Source: Streptomyces sp. NBC_01288 (GTDB lineage Bacteria > Actinomycetota > Actinomycetes > Streptomycetales > Streptomycetaceae). Taken from it: DNA of 64,000 bases. Position numbers and translations under genes: made by a program. Location: the NCBI RefSeq assembly GCF_035982055.1, contig NZ_CP108427.1, forward strand, positions 6,633,001-6,697,000, written 5' to 3'. The notes under the pieces are model-generated. The model had not been told where the DNA came from. It did no database searches and saw only the letters and a list, made by a program, of their open reading frames with translations. Below, one piece after another: positions 17,939 to 26,332 of this stretch (position 1 is its first letter; the number at the start of each line of letters is the position of its first letter).

Positions 17939-18754
17939 CTAGTCCCACCAGAACCGCCACTGATGCCGCCCCACCAGCCCGTTCGCGTACTCGGGGAACG
18001 GCGTCGGCGGATCGTCCACGATGTTGTCGGCCGTCGACAGCACATGTTCCAGGGCGAGTTGCTCCGCGTGCGGGACATCGAGCGGCGGCCGGGCGACCGA
18101 CACGGTCAACGCACTCCCGAACCCCGACACGACCCGCACCCCGAACCGCTCCTCCCAACTCCGCAACAGCGCACACAACAGGGGAAGCGACGCCTCGGCC
18201 GCCCACCCGACGATCGCCGGTACATCGGCACTACGACGCGCGGGCACAAGCGCCAACTGGCAGGTGCGCACGAAGGGTTCGGTCCCGAGCAGATCCTCTA
18301 CGGCCCACCCGGCGGCCTGTGCCGCGCTCACCCCGGCACCCGTGTCGGACCCGCCGGCCGCGAGACCGGGCCAGCTCTCGAAGGGCGGCCCCGGGTCGTG
18401 CGGCCAGGGTCCGAAGTCCTCCGGATCGTCGTCGTCCGGAAGTACGTCCCGCCCGTCGCCCGCCCCCGGATTCGACCAGTACGGCAGCCGCCGGCGCCGG
18501 TACTCGGCGAAGTCCGCCGCGAGCACGGCATCGAGCCGGATCGCGTCGACCTCACTCAAGTCCGTGGGCTGGAAAGGATCGTCCCGCCAGCAGATGAACG
18601 GATACAGCCCCATGACTTCGGCGGACTCCAGCAGTCGGGGCCACAACTCCGCCAGATCGTCCGGTAGTTCGTCGGAGAACCACACCTCCACATCTCCGCG
18701 CGGCTCGAAGCGGCCGGAGGACAGGAGCAGTTCGGTGGGAAGGGGGAAGGCCAT
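17939..18754 (-). CDS. DUF4253 domain protein
   Basis: 271 residues. The C-terminal half (CQLALVPARRSADVPAIVGW, SWEERFGVRVVSGFGSALTVSVARPP, then HQWRFWWD at the very end) matches the DUF4253 family of Streptomyces, whose function is unknown. No membrane segment or signal is present, so it is cytoplasmic. ATG 18754 (MAFPLPTELLL) is chosen. It is divergent from peptidase E with about 100 bp between. Confidence 0.75.
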   Translation of the reverse strand: MAFPLPTELLLSSGRFEPRGDVEVWFSDELPDDLAELWPRLLESAEVMGLYPFICWRDDPFQPTDLSEVDAIRLDAVLAADFAEYRRRRLPYWSNPGAGDGRDVLPDDDDPEDFGPWPHDPGPPFESWPGLAAGGSDTGAGVSAAQAAGWAVEDLLGTEPFVRTCQLALVPARRSADVPAIVGWAAEASLPLLCALLRSWEERFGVRVVSGFGSALTVSVARPPLDVPHAEQLALEHVLSTADNIVDDPPTPFPEYANGLVGRHQWRFWWD

Positions 18755-18857
18755 GGCGGGACGATAAGGGGAGGCACTGACAATGCCGTCGGGGGAGTGG
18801 AGCCGGGGCGGATCCGGGTTCGTTGCGCGCGTCCGTCCGCCGTGCTTGGCTCGCCCG

Positions 18858-19556
18858 ATGAACCTTCTGCTGACGGCGAGCGGCCTGCGCAACGAGACGC
18901 TGCGGGATGCGCTCCGGGACATGCTGGGCAAGCCGTTCGAGTCGGCGAACGTCGTGTACATCCCCACGGCGTCGGTCGCCGAGCCCGGGGACCACGGGTG
19001 GTTCGTCGCGGACCTGAACCGGCTGCACGGCCTCGGCTGGCGGGAGTTCGACGTCCTGGAACTGAACGGCCTGCCCCGGCAACTGGTGCTCGACCGACTC
19101 CTCCACGCCGACGTCATCTACGCCGAGGGTGGCAACCACTACCACCTCGCGCGCAGCATCACCGGCAACGGCCTGGCCGACGGCCTCCTGGAGGCGCTGG
19201 AGAACCGGGTCTATGTGGGAGTCAGCGCCGGATCAATGATCTTCAGCCGCAACCTCACCGGACACTCCGCCGACGTCATCGGCGACACCACGGACCTCCA
19301 CGTACTCGGCGCGACGACCGTGGAGCCCCCGTTCGGCCTCTTCGACTGGTACCTCAAGCCCCACCTGTACTCGCCGAACTTCCCCGAGCGTGACGACGCC
19401 TGGGCGGATCGCATCGTCGCGCGGGCGGACTTCCCGATCTACTTCATCGACGACGACACGGCCGTCCGCGTCAGGGACGGCAAGGTGGATGTCATTTCTG
19501 AGGGCCGGTGGCGGTTCCATCAGCGCCCTGAGAGGAAGGCGTCCTCGGACGCGTAG
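18858..19556 (+). CDS. Peptidase E-like serine peptidase (S51)
   Basis: 232 residues, the expected length for S51 peptidases (alpha-aspartyl dipeptidase and relatives). MNLLLTASGLRNETLRD begins the fold; YAEGGNHYHLAR is the family GGN motif and Ser in VGVSAGSMIF is the nucleophile. It may cleave Asp-X dipeptides in the cytoplasm or act on cyanophycin-like substrates. ATG 18858 is chosen over upstream in-frame codons with no ribosome site. Its 3' end overlaps the convergent epimerase gene by 37 bp. Confidence 0.8.
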   Translation: MNLLLTASGLRNETLRDALRDMLGKPFESANVVYIPTASVAEPGDHGWFVADLNRLHGLGWREFDVLELNGLPRQLVLDRLLHADVIYAEGGNHYHLARSITGNGLADGLLEALENRVYVGVSAGSMIFSRNLTGHSADVIGDTTDLHVLGATTVEPPFGLFDWYLKPHLYSPNFPERDDAWADRIVARADFPIYFIDDDTAVRVRDGKVDVISEGRWRFHQRPERKASSDA

Positions 19557-20542
19557 TCGAAGAACTCCGCGAAGTAACCATCGCCAACGGGAGGTTGGCC
19601 TTTCGCGGCCGCTTCCACCAGCCGGTCCAGTACGGGCGCGATCGTGGTCGCGTAGGTACCGGCCGGCCGGTGGCCGAGTGCAGTCGCGGCGGAGGTGTCG
19701 AGGACGATCGGGTGCGGCGAGTCCCAGGGGGTGACGCCCAGGCCGGCAGGTGCGGTGTCGTCCAGCAGTACCTCCTCCTCCCACTCATGGCCCAGGTACG
19801 TACCGATCGTCCGGCAGATCTCCAGCACGCTGGGCGCGTCCGGATCGGCGCAGTTGAGGACGCGGGTGCCCGGCCGCTCGGCGACCGTCTCGATGAGCGC
19901 GGCGAGATTCGCGGCGGCGGTGGCGTGGACGACACCGGCACCTCGCCGGGCCAGCAGCAGGGCCGTACGACCGTCCAACACCCGCTTGAGGACGGCCCAT
20001 TCACGCGCCGGGGACGCCCCGACCCCATGGATCCGCGACGGCCGCAGCACGCTGACGGGCAACCCGCTGTCCAGGGCGACGAGTTCGGCGGCGACCTTGT
20101 TCGCGCCGTAGCCCTCGCGTGAGCGGTGGTCGATGTCGTCGCGCGGGGTCATGGTCGGGTTGGTCTCGGAGATCGGGCCCGAGAAGTGGGGCGGGGTCGA
20201 CGAGTTGATGTGATTGCCCGCCGCGTCGATGTAGACGGCCCGGCCGGAGATCAGCACGGTGGAGGTCGCGTGCGCGGCCAACGGCAGCAGCGAACGGGCA
20301 TCGGCGGCGGTGAAGCAGAGGCAGTCGACGAGGAGATCGGTCCCCTCGCCGACAGCGGCCCGCAGGGCGGAGGAGTCCGCGCGCTCCACGGCCCTGAACT
20401 CGCCCCCGAGCGCGCTCAGTTCGGGCGGCATGCGAGCGGGGTCCCGGCCGGTCACGTCCACCTGCCATCCGGCGACCAACAGCCGATGCGCGGCGGCCCG
20501 CCCGACCGGTCCGGTTCCGCCGAGGATGAGAGCACGGGGCAT
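19520..20542 (-). CDS. NAD-dependent epimerase/dehydratase family protein (atypical SDR)
   Basis: 340 residues. MPRALILGGTGPVGRAAAHRLL holds the GGTGPVG nucleotide loop of extended short-chain dehydrogenases. The active-site region reads REGYGANKVAAE, an approximate YxxxK. VLNCADPDAPSVLEICRTIGTYLGH is the C-terminal substrate lobe. The substrate is unknown. ATG 20542 begins the Rossmann strand directly. The MFS gene upstream on the same strand ends 49 bp away, so cotranscription is possible. Confidence 0.75.
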   Translation of the reverse strand: MPRALILGGTGPVGRAAAHRLLVAGWQVDVTGRDPARMPPELSALGGEFRAVERADSSALRAAVGEGTDLLVDCLCFTAADARSLLPLAAHATSTVLISGRAVYIDAAGNHINSSTPPHFSGPISETNPTMTPRDDIDHRSREGYGANKVAAELVALDSGLPVSVLRPSRIHGVGASPAREWAVLKRVLDGRTALLLARRGAGVVHATAAANLAALIETVAERPGTRVLNCADPDAPSVLEICRTIGTYLGHEWEEEVLLDDTAPAGLGVTPWDSPHPIVLDTSAATALGHRPAGTYATTIAPVLDRLVEAAAKGQPPVGDGYFAEFFDYASEDAFLSGR

Positions 20543-20591
20543 GAAGTGATCGTAGGCCAGCCGGGCAAAGGAGTTGTCACTTCCCGGAGCC

Positions 20592-21893
20592 CTACGGCCG
20601 CGAGGACGGTGCCTGCGCCGCGGCGACGTCGTACCGCCAGAACGGTCGGACCAGCAGCGCCCCCGCGATGACCACGAACACGCACACCAGCGAACTGCCC
20701 GTCCACGCGAGGCCGAAGCCCGTCGTGGAGGCCATGGCGCCGGCGCGCAGGTCGCCGAGGCGGGGGCCGCCCGCGACGACGACGGTGAAGACGCCCTGGA
20801 GGCGGCCGCGGAGGGCGTCGGGGGCGTAGGTCTGGAGGATGGTCTGGCGGTAGACCGCGCTGACGAGGTCGGCCGCTCCGGCGGCCGCCAACAGGGCTGC
20901 CGCGGCGAGGAGTTGGTGGACGGTACCCGCGAGGGCGACCGCCGCCGCCCAGGCGACGACGGCGAGGGCAAGCGCCCGACCCTGGCGGCGTACGCGCCCG
21001 ATCCAGCCGCTGAACAGCCCCGCCGCGACCGACCCGATCGCGATGGCCGAGTACAGCAGCCCCACCCCGCTACCGCCGAACCGGGTCTGCGCCGCCTCCG
21101 GGAACAGCGCGGTCGGCATGGCGAGTGTCATCGCCGCGATGTCGACCGCGAAGGACATCCAGAGCACGGGCGCGACGGCGATGAACCGCAGCCCGTCGAG
21201 CACCGAGCGCAGCCCGCCGGCGGGGGCCTCCGAGCCGGTCGGCTTGACCGAGGGCAGGCGAAGGGCCGAGTACAGCAGGAGCGAGAACAGCACGGCGTCG
21301 GCGCCGTACGCCCAGCTGTAGCCGTTCGGGAGGGAGATCAGGACGCCCGCGATCAGCGGCCCGGCGACCTGACCGACGTTGCCGGCGGTGAAGTACAGCG
21401 TGTTCGCGGCGGGCACCAGCGGGGTCGGCACGATACGGGGGATGATCGCGCCCCGGGCCGCGGACGACACGGCGAAGGCGCCGGCCTGCACGGCGACGAG
21501 GCCGAGGACGAGCGGCACCGAACGCACGCCGGCGACCGCCTGGAACAGCAGGGCGAGTGTGACCACCCAGGTCAGACAGGCCGACGCGAGGTACACCGTA
21601 CGGCGGTCGAACCGGTCCGCGACGGCGCCGCCGTACAGCCCGAAGACCACGAGCGGTACGAGGCCGGCCACCCCCGTCAGTCCCACGGACAGCGACGACC
21701 GGGACAGGTCGTACACCTGCACCGGGATGGTGACGTCGGTGACCATGGTCCCGACGTAGGCCGCACTCTGCCCGATCAACAGGCGCCGGAAGACAGGGAG
21801 TTGGAACGGGCGGGTGTCGAGCGCGGCACCGCGCAGCCCGGCGGAGAGGCGGGTCTTCAGCGCGGGCGGCGAGGCGGGGGGTGTCGTGGACAT
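20592..21893 (-). CDS. MFS exporter, EntS-like, divergent from araC-type regulator
   Basis: 433 residues. PVFRRLLIGQSAAYVGTMVTDVTIPVQVYDLSRSS and GGAVADRFDRRTVYLAS mark the same EntS-like subfamily as the MFS gene at 14.7-16 kb, and YRQTILQTYAPDALRGRLQG is the matching second-half signature. ATG 21893 (MSTTPPASPP) is chosen. The 55-bp gap to the divergent AraC gene suggests shared control, probably induction by the exported compound. Confidence 0.85.
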   Translation of the reverse strand: MSTTPPASPPALKTRLSAGLRGAALDTRPFQLPVFRRLLIGQSAAYVGTMVTDVTIPVQVYDLSRSSLSVGLTGVAGLVPLVVFGLYGGAVADRFDRRTVYLASACLTWVVTLALLFQAVAGVRSVPLVLGLVAVQAGAFAVSSAARGAIIPRIVPTPLVPAANTLYFTAGNVGQVAGPLIAGVLISLPNGYSWAYGADAVLFSLLLYSALRLPSVKPTGSEAPAGGLRSVLDGLRFIAVAPVLWMSFAVDIAAMTLAMPTALFPEAAQTRFGGSGVGLLYSAIAIGSVAAGLFSGWIGRVRRQGRALALAVVAWAAAVALAGTVHQLLAAAALLAAAGAADLVSAVYRQTILQTYAPDALRGRLQGVFTVVVAGGPRLGDLRAGAMASTTGFGLAWTGSSLVCVFVVIAGALLVRPFWRYDVAAAQAPSSRP

Positions 21894-21948
21894 GGTTCTC
21901 ACGCTGGCAGGACGGCCAGGTGCGGCGCTTCCGTTATTCTGCCGAGCC

Positions 21949-22785
21949 ATGTCGGAAAACGGCCAGGCGGAGACGGCGGAGAAGACAGATACGGCGGACA
22001 GCGCGGCCGCGGAGCCCAGGGACACCACCCACGCCCACCTCGCGGGTGACGTCATCGGCCGCCACCAGCACGGCTACCACCAGCTTCTCTACGTCAGTGC
22101 CGGTGTGCTCGCGGTGCAGACGGGCGAGGCGTCCTGGGTGGCGTCCAGTGCGCGGGCCGTCTGGCTTCCGGCGGGCATGTGGCACCAGCACCGGGTGCAC
22201 GGGCACAGCTCCGTGCACACCATCGGCTTCGCCGCCCACGACGTGCTGCTGGACTCCGGGACGCCGGTCGTGGTGGCCGTGGACGCCCTGGTCCGCGAAC
22301 TGATCATCGCGTGCAGCGAACCGGACCTTCCGCAGCCGGAGTCACGCCGCCTGCGCGCGGTCCTGCGGGACCGCCTGAGAAGAGCCCAAGTGGAGCCGCT
22401 GACGCTCCCCGCCCCCACCAACTCCCTGCTCCGGCAGGCATGTTCACTGGTGACGGACGACCTACGGCAGCCTCGCACCGCCACCTGGCTCGCCCGCCGC
22501 ATCGGCGTCAGCGAACGCACCCTGGCCCGGCTGTTCAGAACCGAGTTCGGCATGACGTACCCGCAATGGCGGACCAACGTCCGCGTCTTCCACGCCATGG
22601 TCCTCCTGGCGGAAGGCGCGACGGTCAGCGAAACGGGACGCCAGTGCGGCTGGTCCACGACCAGCGCCTTCATCGACACGTTCAGCCGCACGATGGGCCA
22701 GACACCGGGCACGTACCGCATCGGACCTGGCGGCCAGGCGCGTGGCGCTCCAGGTTTCCCCCCTTCCCGGCGATTGGCTGGGTAG
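21949..22785 (+). CDS. AraC family transcriptional regulator with cupin domain
   Basis: 278 residues. An N-terminal cupin-like effector domain (HQHGYHQLLYVSAGVLAVQT, WVASSARAVWLPAGMWHQHRV) is followed by two helix-turn-helix units (ATWLARRIGVSERTLARLFR and VSETGRQCGWSTTSAFIDTFSRTMGQTPGTYR), the usual AraC order. It probably controls the divergent MFS exporter. ATG 21949 is chosen over an upstream in-frame extension that would run into the MFS gene. Confidence 0.85.
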   Translation: MSENGQAETAEKTDTADSAAAEPRDTTHAHLAGDVIGRHQHGYHQLLYVSAGVLAVQTGEASWVASSARAVWLPAGMWHQHRVHGHSSVHTIGFAAHDVLLDSGTPVVVAVDALVRELIIACSEPDLPQPESRRLRAVLRDRLRRAQVEPLTLPAPTNSLLRQACSLVTDDLRQPRTATWLARRIGVSERTLARLFRTEFGMTYPQWRTNVRVFHAMVLLAEGATVSETGRQCGWSTTSAFIDTFSRTMGQTPGTYRIGPGGQARGAPGFPPSRRLAG

Positions 22786-23233
22786 GGATGCGCCTGGCTC
22801 TTTCGTAAGTGGACGTTGGGCCGCCCGCTTCTTGGTCAGTGTCGTGCTTCCGCGGCCCGAGTAAAGGGCGCTCCCTGCGGTCGCGTCGCCTTCGGCGATG
22901 GCCCTGCGGGCCACCCTTGACTAGGGCCGCTCCAGCCCGTTTCAGAAGCGAGCGGGCGGCCCGGAGGAACGGGTGGCTCAGGGAGAGGGCCCGTTACGGC
23001 GGTTGCGTGGCTGGCCGGTGTTGAGGAACGCGCTCGCGTCTCGCCAGCACGCCGGGTCGGCTCAGCGGCCAACGCCGAGTGGGGTGGCGCAGAGACAGGA
23101 TGGCGGCACGCCGCGTCGGCTTAGCGGCTTGCGGCTGGGAGGGGGAGGGGCTGGGGCGGGTGGTGGGGTGGCTTCGCGGCTGCGAGCGAGCGGACGCGGG
23201 ACCGGGCCGAGTCCGGGCGGGCCGGGGGGTGTC

Positions 23234-23299
23234 GGGAAGCTGTCCGAAAAGTAACCTCCTAACCAGCCTTTGACTGGTTAGAAAAAGACACAGCTTCCC
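23234..23299. terminator. Central hairpin of the large inverted repeat
   Basis: GGGAAGCTGT (23234-23243) pairs with ACAGCTTCCC (23290-23299), and inside it CTAACCAG (23259-23266) pairs with CTGGTTAG (23274-23281) around CCTTTGA. The segment is AT-richer than its surroundings. It sits midway between two convergent genes and could stop transcription from both sides. Confidence 0.5.
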
Positions 23300-23393
23300 G
23301 CCCCCCCGTGCCCGGACCCTGTCACCAACTATCACCAACAGGCGCTCGCAACTGGACAGGCTCGACCCACCACCCACCACACCGCCTACACAC

Positions 23394-23630
23394 CCCACTC
23401 GGCGTCAGCCGCTAAGCCGACCTGGCGTGGCGCCAACCTGTCGCCGCGCCCCCCACTCGGGGGTGGCCGCTTAGCCGACCCGGCGTGCCGCCAACTCGTG
23501 GGCGCGCCGTCCCACTTGGCGTCAGCCGCTAAGCGACCCGGCGTGCCGCCAACCTGTCGACGCGCCACCTCCCACCCGGCGTTGGCCGCTTAGCCGACCC
23601 GGCGTGCTGGCGAGACGCGAGGGCGCGTTC
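23394..23630. repeat. Four tandem repeat units of about 59 bp
   Basis: Units begin near 23394, 23451, 23511 and 23570. Each holds CCACTyGGCG, then GCCGCTTAGCCGACCCGGCG or a close variant, then TGCCGCCAAC and a GCGCGCC block. About two units of the same kind lie in the opposite orientation at 23044-23145 in the other arm of the large inverted repeat. Confidence 0.7.
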
Positions 23631-23862
23631 CTCGGTGCTGGGTGAGGGCATGACACGCCCGAGGGTCTATGTGCCTGGGCAATCGTCTTTCGGGGCCGTT
23701 CGCGCGCTTCTGAAAACGGGATTCCGTGAGCCGAGTCAAGGGTGGAGCGGAGCGGAATCGGCGTAGCCGACGCGTAGCGCCCTTTACTCGGGTCACGGAA
23801 TCCCGACACTGGCCAAGAAGCGGGCGGCCCAACGGTCACGTATCGGCTCAGGTCCGGTACAC

Positions 23863-24909
23863 CTACTTCCGCGGCACCCCAGAAGACCCCCGAACCATCA
23901 ACTCCCCCCGAACCGTGGCGATCCCACCCGGCGGCGGCTCCTCCCGCCCCATCGCGATCCGCCCCGCCCGGGCCCCCGCCTCCGACAACGGCAACCGCAC
24001 CGTCGTAAGCGAAGGCACCGCGTCCACGCTGAACGGCAGATCGTCGAACCCGGCGACCGAGACGTCCTCCGGAATCCGCCGCCCAGACTCCCGCAGCGCC
24101 GCGGACGCCCCCACCGCGACGGAGTCGTTCGCCGCGACCACGGCCGTCAGTGACGGATCCCGCCGTAGCAGCTCCAGCGTGGCCTCGTACCCGGAGCGCC
24201 GGTCGTAGCGGCCGTGCACAGTCCACCGCGGATCCTCCACGATCCCGTGCGCGGCCAGCGCCTCCCGGTGGCCCTCCAGCCGGTGCCGCGTCGTCGTCCG
24301 TTCCTCCGGGCCCGCGATGTAGCCGAGCCGGCGATGGCCGAGGCCGATGAGGTGCTCGGTCAGTTCCCGGCCGCCGCCGCGGTTGTCGAAGGTCAGCGCG
24401 AACGCCCCCGTGTCCGGCGCCGGCGGCCGCCCGCACAGCACCACCCGCGTCCCGGCCTCGCCCAGCTTCCGCAGCTTCGCCGCGACCGCCGCCGCGTGCG
24501 GCGCGTTCTCCATCGCGCCGCCGGTCAGCACGACCGCCGCCGCCCGCTGCCGCTGCAACAGGGTCAGATACGTCAGCTCGCGCTCCGGGGAGCCGCCCGT
24601 GTTGCACACCACCGCCAGCCGTTCCCCACCCGCGCGGCCCCCCGGCCCCCCGATCTCGCCCTGGATCGCGCTCGCCATGATCCCGAAGAAGGGGTCCGCG
24701 ATGTCGTTGACCAGGATGCCCACCAGGTCGGAGGTGGCCGCCGCCAGCGCGCTCGCGGGACCGTTCAGGACGTAGTCCAGCTCGTCGACCGCCCGCAGAA
24801 CCCGCTCGCGCGTGGTGGCCGCGACCGGATAGTTGCCGTTCAGTACGCGCGACACCGTCGCGGGGGAGACCTGGGCGCGGGCCGCCACGTCCGCCAGGGT
24901 CACCGTCAT
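23863..24909 (-). CDS. LacI family transcriptional regulator
   Basis: 348 residues. The headpiece MTVTLADVAARAQVSPATVSRVLNGNYPVA is a standard LacI helix-turn-helix, with a hinge helix NGPASALAAATS, followed by a periplasmic-binding-like sensor domain. GLGHRRLGYIAGP, AVVAANDSVAVGA and VSVAGFDDLPFS are family landmarks. It lies divergent from the Gfo/Idh-DUF993-isomerase operon, with a 265-bp gap containing a CG-centred palindrome typical of LacI operators, and is the likely sugar-responsive repressor of that operon. ATG 24909 is chosen over a longer open frame. Confidence 0.9.
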   Translation of the reverse strand: MTVTLADVAARAQVSPATVSRVLNGNYPVAATTRERVLRAVDELDYVLNGPASALAAATSDLVGILVNDIADPFFGIMASAIQGEIGGPGGRAGGERLAVVCNTGGSPERELTYLTLLQRQRAAAVVLTGGAMENAPHAAAVAAKLRKLGEAGTRVVLCGRPPAPDTGAFALTFDNRGGGRELTEHLIGLGHRRLGYIAGPEERTTTRHRLEGHREALAAHGIVEDPRWTVHGRYDRRSGYEATLELLRRDPSLTAVVAANDSVAVGASAALRESGRRIPEDVSVAGFDDLPFSVDAVPSLTTVRLPLSEAGARAGRIAMGREEPPPGGIATVRGELMVRGSSGVPRK

Positions 24910-25023
24910 GTTGTTCGTCCTCCGGTCGCGCATCTTCGGTCGCGCATCTTGTCGTACGCCGTTGTACATAGGCTGCTCAAAGGAAGCCCCCGTCCGAGCA
25001 GACCATAAGGCCACCCGCCCCGG

Positions 25024-25043
25024 TTGTTCGCCCCCTCGAACAA
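25024..25043. promoter_or_regulatory. Inverted repeat TTGTTCG-N6-CGAACAA
   Basis: A perfect 7-bp inverted repeat (25024-25030 and 25037-25043) between the LacI gene and the divergent sugar operon. It lacks the CG-centred core usual for LacI proteins, so it may belong to another regulator or to a second site of the same one. Confidence 0.35.
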
Positions 25044-25102
25044 CTCGACCCCATCACGGTCTTGTACAGACCAGTGGGCAAAGGCTAGCTTCTGCATATA
25101 TA

Positions 25103-25114
25103 GAAAGCGCTTGC
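25103..25114. promoter_or_regulatory. LacI-type operator GAAAGCGCTTGC
   Basis: The core AAGCGCTT (25105-25112) is a perfect CG-centred palindrome, the hallmark of LacI/GalR operators. It is embedded in AT-richer sequence 61 bp upstream of the GTG of the Gfo/Idh gene and about 195 bp from the LacI gene. Confidence 0.6.
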
Positions 25115-25174
25115 TGCAATCCTGGGACATGCGCTGAGACATGCGTCGAGACGCATGTGGACGAAGGGGAACAC

Positions 25175-26332
25175 GTGACACGCAAGACGGTGCGTATCGC
25201 CATGAACGGCGTGACCGGGCGCATGGGCTACCGACAGCACCTCGTCCGCTCGATCCTCGCACTGCGCGAGCAGGGTGGTCTAGACCTCGGAGACGGTACG
25301 GTTCTGTGGCCGGAACCGATCCTCGTGGGCCGCCGCGAGCACGCGCTGAAGGCGCTTGCCGAGCAGCACGGGCTGGACCCGGCGAACGTCTCCACGGACG
25401 TCGACGCGGTCCTCGCCGACCCGACCGTCGAGATCTACTTCGACGCCCAGGTCACCTCGGCCCGTGAGGAGGCGCTCACGAAGGCGATCGCGGCGGGCAA
25501 GCACATCTACACCGAGAAGCCGACCGCCACCGGCCTCGACGGTGCCCTCGAACTGGCCCGCCTCGCCGACGCCGCCGGCATCAAGCACGGCGTCGTCCAG
25601 GACAAGCTCTTCCTGCCTGGTCTGCTGAAGCTCAAGCGCCTCATCGAGGGTGGGTTCTTCGGCCGGATCCTGTCCATCCGGGGCGAGTTCGGCTACTGGG
25701 TCTTCGAGGGCGACTGGCAGAGTGCCCAGCGCCCGTCGTGGAACTACCGCTCGGAGGACGGCGGCGGCATCGTCGTCGACATGTTCCCGCACTGGGAGTA
25801 CGTCCTCCACGAGCTGTTCGGCCGCGTCAAGTCCGTCCAGGCCATCGCGACCACCCACATCCCGCAGCGCTGGGACGAGAACGGCAAGCCCTACGACGCC
25901 ACCGCCGACGACGCCGCCTACGGCATCTTCGAACTCGACAGCGGCGCCATCGCCCAGATCAACTCCTCCTGGGCCGTCCGCGTCAACCGCGACGAACTCG
26001 TCGAGTTTCAGGTGGATGGGACCGAGGGGTCGGCTGTCGCCGGGCTGCGCAACTGCCGTGCCCAACACCGGAGTTCCACCCCGAAGCCGGTCTGGAACCC
26101 GGACCTGCCCGCCACCGAGGTCTTCCGCGACCAGTGGCAGGAAGTCCCCGACAACACCGACTTCGACAACGGCTTCAAGGCCCAGTGGGAGCTGTTCCTC
26201 CGCCACGTCTACGCCGACGCCCCGTACCACTGGGACCTCCTGGCCGGCGCCCGCGGTGTCCAACTCGCCGAGCTGGGCCTGAAGTCGTCCGCCGAGGGCC
26301 GCCGTTTCGACGTTCCGGAGATCACCCTGTGA
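25175..26332 (+). CDS. Gfo/Idh/MocA family sugar oxidoreductase
   Basis: 385 residues. An N-terminal NAD(P) Rossmann domain (VRIAMNGVTGRMGYRQHLV, with AAGKHIYTEKPTA as the EKP motif) and the C-terminal sheet domain (GEFGYWVFEGDWQSAQRPSWNYRSEDGGGIVVDMFPHW) match the family that oxidises or epimerises sugars and polyols. GTG 25175 follows GAAGGGGA. It is first in a tightly coupled operon: the next gene starts inside its stop codon. The sugar cannot be read; the two downstream genes suggest a dedicated catabolic route. Confidence 0.85.
   Translation: MTRKTVRIAMNGVTGRMGYRQHLVRSILALREQGGLDLGDGTVLWPEPILVGRREHALKALAEQHGLDPANVSTDVDAVLADPTVEIYFDAQVTSAREEALTKAIAAGKHIYTEKPTATGLDGALELARLADAAGIKHGVVQDKLFLPGLLKLKRLIEGGFFGRILSIRGEFGYWVFEGDWQSAQRPSWNYRSEDGGGIVVDMFPHWEYVLHELFGRVKSVQAIATTHIPQRWDENGKPYDATADDAAYGIFELDSGAIAQINSSWAVRVNRDELVEFQVDGTEGSAVAGLRNCRAQHRSSTPKPVWNPDLPATEVFRDQWQEVPDNTDFDNGFKAQWELFLRHVYADAPYHWDLLAGARGVQLAELGLKSSAEGRRFDVPEITL

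Larger units (their letters stand above)
22810..23845. repeat. About 1 kb imperfect inverted repeat, noncoding
   Basis: The whole gap between the convergent AraC and LacI genes is two collinear, diverged copies of one sequence in opposite orientation. Left arm landmarks (22814-23245) recur in the complement of the right arm (23295-23835) in the same order: GTTGGGCCGCCCGCTTCTTGG, CCGAGTAAAGGGCGCT, ACCCTTGACT, TTTCAGAAGCG, GAGGAACGCGC, CTCGCGTCTCGCCAGCACGC, then the internal tandem units and GGGAAGCTGT. The centre is near 23270. Each copy begins just behind the stop codon of one gene. No convincing ORF lies inside; short frames give Arg/Pro/Ser-rich peptides without ribosome sites. Confidence 0.75.

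Noticed and set aside
22809..23600. Short frames within the large inverted repeat
   Set aside because: No ribosome sites, Arg/Pro/Ser-rich, and both arms give related peptides simply because the DNA is repeated.
23394..23630. CRISPR array in the tandem 59-bp units
   Set aside because: The units are adjacent and diverged throughout, without unique spacers of constant length, and no cas gene is present.
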